Positions 60,763 through 64,000 of a stretch of 64,000 bases of DNA are shown piece after piece (position 1 is the stretch's first letter; every line of letters begins with the position of its first letter). Origin of the DNA: Geobacter sp. AOG2 (GTDB lineage Bacteria; Desulfobacterota; Desulfuromonadia; Geobacterales; Pseudopelobacteraceae); contig NZ_BLJA01000001.1 in the NCBI RefSeq assembly GCF_019972295.1, forward strand, positions 1,086,049 to 1,150,048, given 5' to 3'. The notes under the pieces were generated by a model, which saw nothing but the letters and a program-made list of their open reading frames with translations, had not been told where the DNA came from and did not search any database. Both the position numbers and the translations under genes were made by a program.

Positions 60763-62685
60763 TTATGCTTTTGTAACAAATCCGTTTTTCAGGATGCGTC
60801 GCAGGCGCGCGAGTTCAGGGCTTGTCAGTTTTCGATCCCGGTACACAGCTCCAGCGTAGATGCCCGCAAATTCCCGCACCGTAGTGTTCCTAGCCTGTCT
60901 CGCAATCTCAAAGAGTCCCTGTCTGCCCGGCTGTGCCGATATTCCGCAGTCTCGTTCAATCAAACGGTAGAAACGCCGTAGCAGTCGCTCGTTCTGTGAT
61001 CCGTACAGCCATGGGCGACGAGCGATAATGATCAGTGCCACCATCAGTACTACTGGCAGCAGGAGATAGGGCAGGGCGGCCCTGGCAGCCTTTCCTGCCT
61101 CGAATTTTTGCAGACTTTTGCCGGCACTACGGGCAATTTCGACCTGTTGCTCGAAGTCGTAGGTGACGATAGTGCGGTTCCAGGTGTAATCGAGTGAGTC
61201 GAGGAACAGGCGCAGTTTCATCGTCGGGCTGGTCCATTTCTCACCTCCCCATACCTCGCCGGCGTTACGGGCAAAGCTGCTGGGGTCCACCCGCAGCCAG
61301 CCGCGACCGTCGATATATGCCTCGACCCAGACATGAGCCAGGTCGTCGCTGACCAGGTAATAGCCTCCCAGTTCATTGTATCCCCCCCCCAGGTATCCGC
61401 CTACCAACCTTGCCGGAACATTGGCGGCGCGCAGGAGCAGGGCAAATGCGGAGGCGAAAAACTCGCAGTGCCCCTGTTTTTTTTCAAACAGGAACTGCTC
61501 CAGGGCGTGTTTGCCGGTAGGCAGGCCGCGCATGCTGTAACGGTAGTTCCCGTTGCGAAAATACTGTTCCAATAACTCCAGCCTGCGGGCATCACTGGTC
61601 CCTTGCCGCCTTATGTCGTCCGCGAGTTGCCGTACCCGTTGCGGGATATCGGCGGGCAGTCTCAGATAGAAGGCCCGGTTTATCCCTTTGGCCGTTGGCA
61701 GGATGCCCGAGGTAACAGAATCAGCCCGGTAACCCAAGCGCCGGGTGATCGGCACCGGATACTCGAAAGTGCCGTCCGAGGCTCCCCGCGCCTTGGGCAA
61801 GGCGATAGCGGCAGGCGCGTCAAGGCTGAAGAGGACCCGGGACGGTCCCGGCTCCGGGTAGATAGTCTGGGGTATCCGTACCTCCTTGTACAAAAGCTGT
61901 TCCGGCGGGATGGCGGTGTCGCGCACCCATCGCTGTCCGTCCATGCGGTTGAAGACCGTGCCGCGCCAATAGAGGTACTGCTGCGGCTGGCGTGGCATCT
62001 CGGCACGGAAGGCGATGGTTCGCGATTCTCCGACAGAGGTACTGGTACCGGGCTCCACCTTGTCGCTGAAGCCTGAGGGGCGAACTGCCGGTGCCGCCAG
62101 GATATTCCACAAGGGAATCTGGGTGCGGGGCAGGATCGGAAAGAAGACAACCAGAAGCGGCAGGGAGGCCAGAGGCATTACGAGCCCCACCGTCAGCACC
62201 TTGCGCAAATGGGCACGGTGCAGGACCATGCGGCTGTCCAGGGAGTGAAAGGTCAAAAGAACCAGACACACCGCCACCAATAACAGCAAAAGGGTCAGGT
62301 AGAGGAGGAATATGGGGCTGAGGTCGAACAGGGAGGAGGAGGCAAGGCAGAACAGGGACAAGGCTGCAATCTGCAGATGGTGGCGCACACTCTTTTCTCC
62401 GCACAACCTGACCGCCAGCATGATGGCCAACGTGCTTACCACCGGTTGGACCGGATTACTGCGGCTGAACTGGAATGCATAGTAGAGGAATGCCGGTACG
62501 ACGGCCAGGTTGAACTGCCAATTCTTCACGGGCCATGCCCCCCGACGATCCTGCCAGATACCCGCCAGCAGGCCCGCCGCAAGGGCGGCCCGCGGCGCCG
62601 TAGCTAACCAGGGGAAGAGCGGCACGATCCCGCACAGGGCGATGACGTATGAGAGTATGGCTATCAGTGAGCTAATCGCGACCAT
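60763..62685 (-). CDS. TgpA-type transglutaminase-like membrane protein
   Basis: This 640-residue protein has about six N-terminal membrane helices (to about residue 180), a periplasmic transglutaminase-like domain with the catalytic triad visible (Cys in GHCEFFASAF, His in LAHVWVEAY, Asp in WLRVDPSS), a further helix near residue 545 and a cytoplasmic DUF4129-like tail. It is encoded after MoxR and DUF58 genes, a widespread trio of unclear role, perhaps envelope protein assembly. The ATG at 62685 overlaps the DUF58 gene end by 14 bases; the TTG at 62694 is too near the GGAG. Confidence 0.9.
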   Translation of the reverse strand: MVAISSLIAILSYVIALCGIVPLFPWLATAPRAALAAGLLAGIWQDRRGAWPVKNWQFNLAVVPAFLYYAFQFSRSNPVQPVVSTLAIMLAVRLCGEKSVRHHLQIAALSLFCLASSSLFDLSPIFLLYLTLLLLLVAVCLVLLTFHSLDSRMVLHRAHLRKVLTVGLVMPLASLPLLVVFFPILPRTQIPLWNILAAPAVRPSGFSDKVEPGTSTSVGESRTIAFRAEMPRQPQQYLYWRGTVFNRMDGQRWVRDTAIPPEQLLYKEVRIPQTIYPEPGPSRVLFSLDAPAAIALPKARGASDGTFEYPVPITRRLGYRADSVTSGILPTAKGINRAFYLRLPADIPQRVRQLADDIRRQGTSDARRLELLEQYFRNGNYRYSMRGLPTGKHALEQFLFEKKQGHCEFFASAFALLLRAANVPARLVGGYLGGGYNELGGYYLVSDDLAHVWVEAYIDGRGWLRVDPSSFARNAGEVWGGEKWTSPTMKLRLFLDSLDYTWNRTIVTYDFEQQVEIARSAGKSLQKFEAGKAARAALPYLLLPVVLMVALIIIARRPWLYGSQNERLLRRFYRLIERDCGISAQPGRQGLFEIARQARNTTVREFAGIYAGAVYRDRKLTSPELARLRRILKNGFVTKA

Positions 62686-63538
62686 AGAGGGCAAGCTCCG
62701 TCAGCAATTTCATGCCGTGACGCCGTCCGGTCCCGGCCGGGATGATCCTTCCGCCCCACCTGAGGCCGACCGGCCGTAGTCCCACCCAGCGCCTCACCAA
62801 CCAGGCCGCGCGGGATATACGCTGTTCAAGGTCTCGTCCCGGCAGCCCATCAAGGTCGATAATCAGGGGCGGTACCGCTTGGCTGCCGAACTCCTTGACC
62901 TGCAAATCCTCACTACGGGCGGAGAGTTTCCAGTGAATCATCCGTAACGGCTCACTGCCGGAGTAGGCTGCAATCCGCTCCAGTTCGCCGTCCTGGCCCC
63001 GGCCCTGCCGGATACTGTTTCCCTGGCGTTCCGTTTCACCATCGTTCCCGACCGTCATTCCGGCCAGCAGATGGGGAAAGACGACAAACCGGTTGTCTGC
63101 TGCAAATGTCCAGTAGCGGGTGAAAAAATTCACCGGGAAGGGGGAACTTACGGTTATCCGGTCAATGGCGGCGTGGCCTCGATCGGCGAACGTGAGGGCA
63201 ACCTTCCCCTCAGCCGATGCACCGCAACCGATCAGAGGAAAGGTGACACCCTGGCCGCCGGGGCACTCCAGTCGGATCAGGAAGGAGGTAACATGTCGCT
63301 TGTTGTTGTGAAGGCGCAGGCAAAAAGTGGCGGCGGTTCCGGCGAACAACTCGGCCGGTGGAAGTACTTCGGGGGTGAGTCCTTTGATGTTGCGCATGCC
63401 GACATAACCGGTAACCGACATGAACGCCAGTAGGCCCGATACCATCAGAAACAGCAGGTTGTTCCCGGTATTGACGGCTGAGAAACCCAACAGGAGGGTC
63501 GTGGCGATATAGAGCGCCCCTGCCTTACTGATTCTCAG
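62672..63538 (-). CDS. DUF58-domain protein, probable CTG start
   Basis: This protein of about 288 residues has an N-terminal membrane hairpin (SKAGALYIATTLLLGFSAVN, then NNLLFLMVSGLLAFM) and a cytoplasmic DUF58 domain with the signature YSGSEPLRMIHWKLSARS. DUF58 proteins pair with MoxR ATPases. A TTG at 63490 would cut the first helix in half. The frame is open upstream to 63574 but has no ATG, GTG or TTG there; a CTG at 63538 overlaps the MoxR stop (CTGA) and restores the usual N-terminus (LRISKAG), so it is chosen as likely start. Confidence 0.82.
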   Translation of the reverse strand: MRISKAGALYIATTLLLGFSAVNTGNNLLFLMVSGLLAFMSVTGYVGMRNIKGLTPEVLPPAELFAGTAATFCLRLHNNKRHVTSFLIRLECPGGQGVTFPLIGCGASAEGKVALTFADRGHAAIDRITVSSPFPVNFFTRYWTFAADNRFVVFPHLLAGMTVGNDGETERQGNSIRQGRGQDGELERIAAYSGSEPLRMIHWKLSARSEDLQVKEFGSQAVPPLIIDLDGLPGRDLEQRISRAAWLVRRWVGLRPVGLRWGGRIIPAGTGRRHGMKLLTELALYGRD

Positions 63539-64000
63539 GCCAAAGGAAGCGCTATGTCGGCGATGAGTGCCCGTAATAATTCACCTTTGTCAGCGGTTTC
63601 CTGGTCGGCCCGCATGACCAGCCGGTGGGCACAGACGGCAACTGCAATCCCCTTTACGTCATCCGGCGCCACGTAGTCTCGCCCCTCCAGAAATGCGGCA
63701 GCGCGTGCAGCCTGGGCGAGATTGATAGCGGCCCGGGTGGAGAGACCTGTCTGAATCATGCCGTGGCTACGTGTGGCAGCCACCAGAGCGTAGATATAGC
63801 CGACCACTTTGTCCGAGAGATAGATGTCGGTTTCGACATTCCTGCGTGCTTCCAGGATGTCGGCAGTCGAGGCCGCCGGTGCCATGTTGCCGATTCGCTC
63901 GCGGATGCCGCCGCTTGCAATAATCGCTTTTTCCAGGTGTTCCGGTGGATAGCCAATGCCAGTGCAGATCAGGAAACGGTCGAGCTGGGATTCCGGCAGA
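63535..64000 (-). CDS. MoxR-family AAA+ ATPase, partial
   Basis: The C-terminal 154 codons of a MoxR-type AAA+ ATPase are present; the gene continues past the right edge. The visible part begins with the family motif LPESQLDRF, then GYPPEHLEKAI, the arginine-rich sensor-2 region (STRAAINLAQAARAAAF) and EGRDYVAPDDVKGIAVAV. The Walker motifs are outside the window. A Met at 63885 is internal, not the start. MoxR ATPases act as chaperones with DUF58 and transglutaminase-like partners encoded directly downstream. Confidence 0.9.
   Translation of the reverse strand, partial: LPESQLDRFLICTGIGYPPEHLEKAIIASGGIRERIGNMAPAASTADILEARRNVETDIYLSDKVVGYIYALVAATRSHGMIQTGLSTRAAINLAQAARAAAFLEGRDYVAPDDVKGIAVAVCAHRLVMRADQETADKGELLRALIADIALPLA

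Overview
The window looks like a chromosomal segment of a Geobacter-type (Desulfuromonadia) bacterium. The strongest pointers are a eukaryote-like citrate synthase, a large extracellular multicopper oxidase with a dockerin-like tail, a split archaeal-type glutamate synthase, a desulfoferrodoxin, and many sigma-54 activators, histidine kinases and chemoreceptors. Base composition is even and moderately GC-rich. I see no rRNA, tRNA, CRISPR array, prophage or intact insertion sequence. The only mobile-looking item is a 121-bp palindromic repeat present twice. The taxonomic assignment is an inference from gene content.

1-3.1 kb: a ferritin-like protein, a small two-helix membrane protein and a GspE/PulE-type secretion or pilus ATPase. 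3.1-11.6 kb (minus strand): an extracellular cluster of a cohesin/dockerin protein, a lipoprotein, a 1588-residue multicopper oxidase with a dockerin-like C-terminus, two FKBP-related proteins and a small exported protein. 12.1-15.6 kb: bioB-bioD-bioA behind a BirA-type operator. 15.6-20.9 kb (minus): a five-gene glutamate synthase operon with a good sigma-54 promoter. 21-25.4 kb: a membrane histidine kinase, an acyl-CoA synthetase and a 58-residue membrane protein. 25.5-30.4 kb: OmpW-like porin, M24 peptidase, citrate synthase, desulfoferrodoxin and a YkgJ-like cysteine cluster protein.

30.5-35 kb: lptF-lptG, a TIG-domain exported protein and purT. 35-43.5 kb: an HpnN-like RND exporter, a DUF2917 protein, a GlxA-like AraC regulator divergent from a LysE/ArgO exporter, a 53-residue basic protein, YjbQ, and an NfeD/slipin pair. 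43.6-58.9 kb is a dense signalling island: a Cache histidine kinase with its NtrC-type regulator (minus); a REC-PAS-kinase overlapping a second NtrC-type regulator (plus); two tandem chemoreceptors behind a sigma-54 promoter, then STAS and CheW; then a soluble HisKA_2 kinase with a REC-PAS-GGDEF-EAL protein. 59-64 kb (minus): Ppx/GppA phosphatase and the MoxR-DUF58-transglutaminase trio, with MoxR running off the right edge.

The items most worth follow-up are the cohesin/dockerin-equipped multicopper oxidase cluster, the 121-bp repeat whose arms covary between copies, the two sigma-54 promoters that fit their neighbours, the homogenised chemoreceptor pair with its STAS-CheW tail, and a DUF58 gene that seems to need a CTG start.
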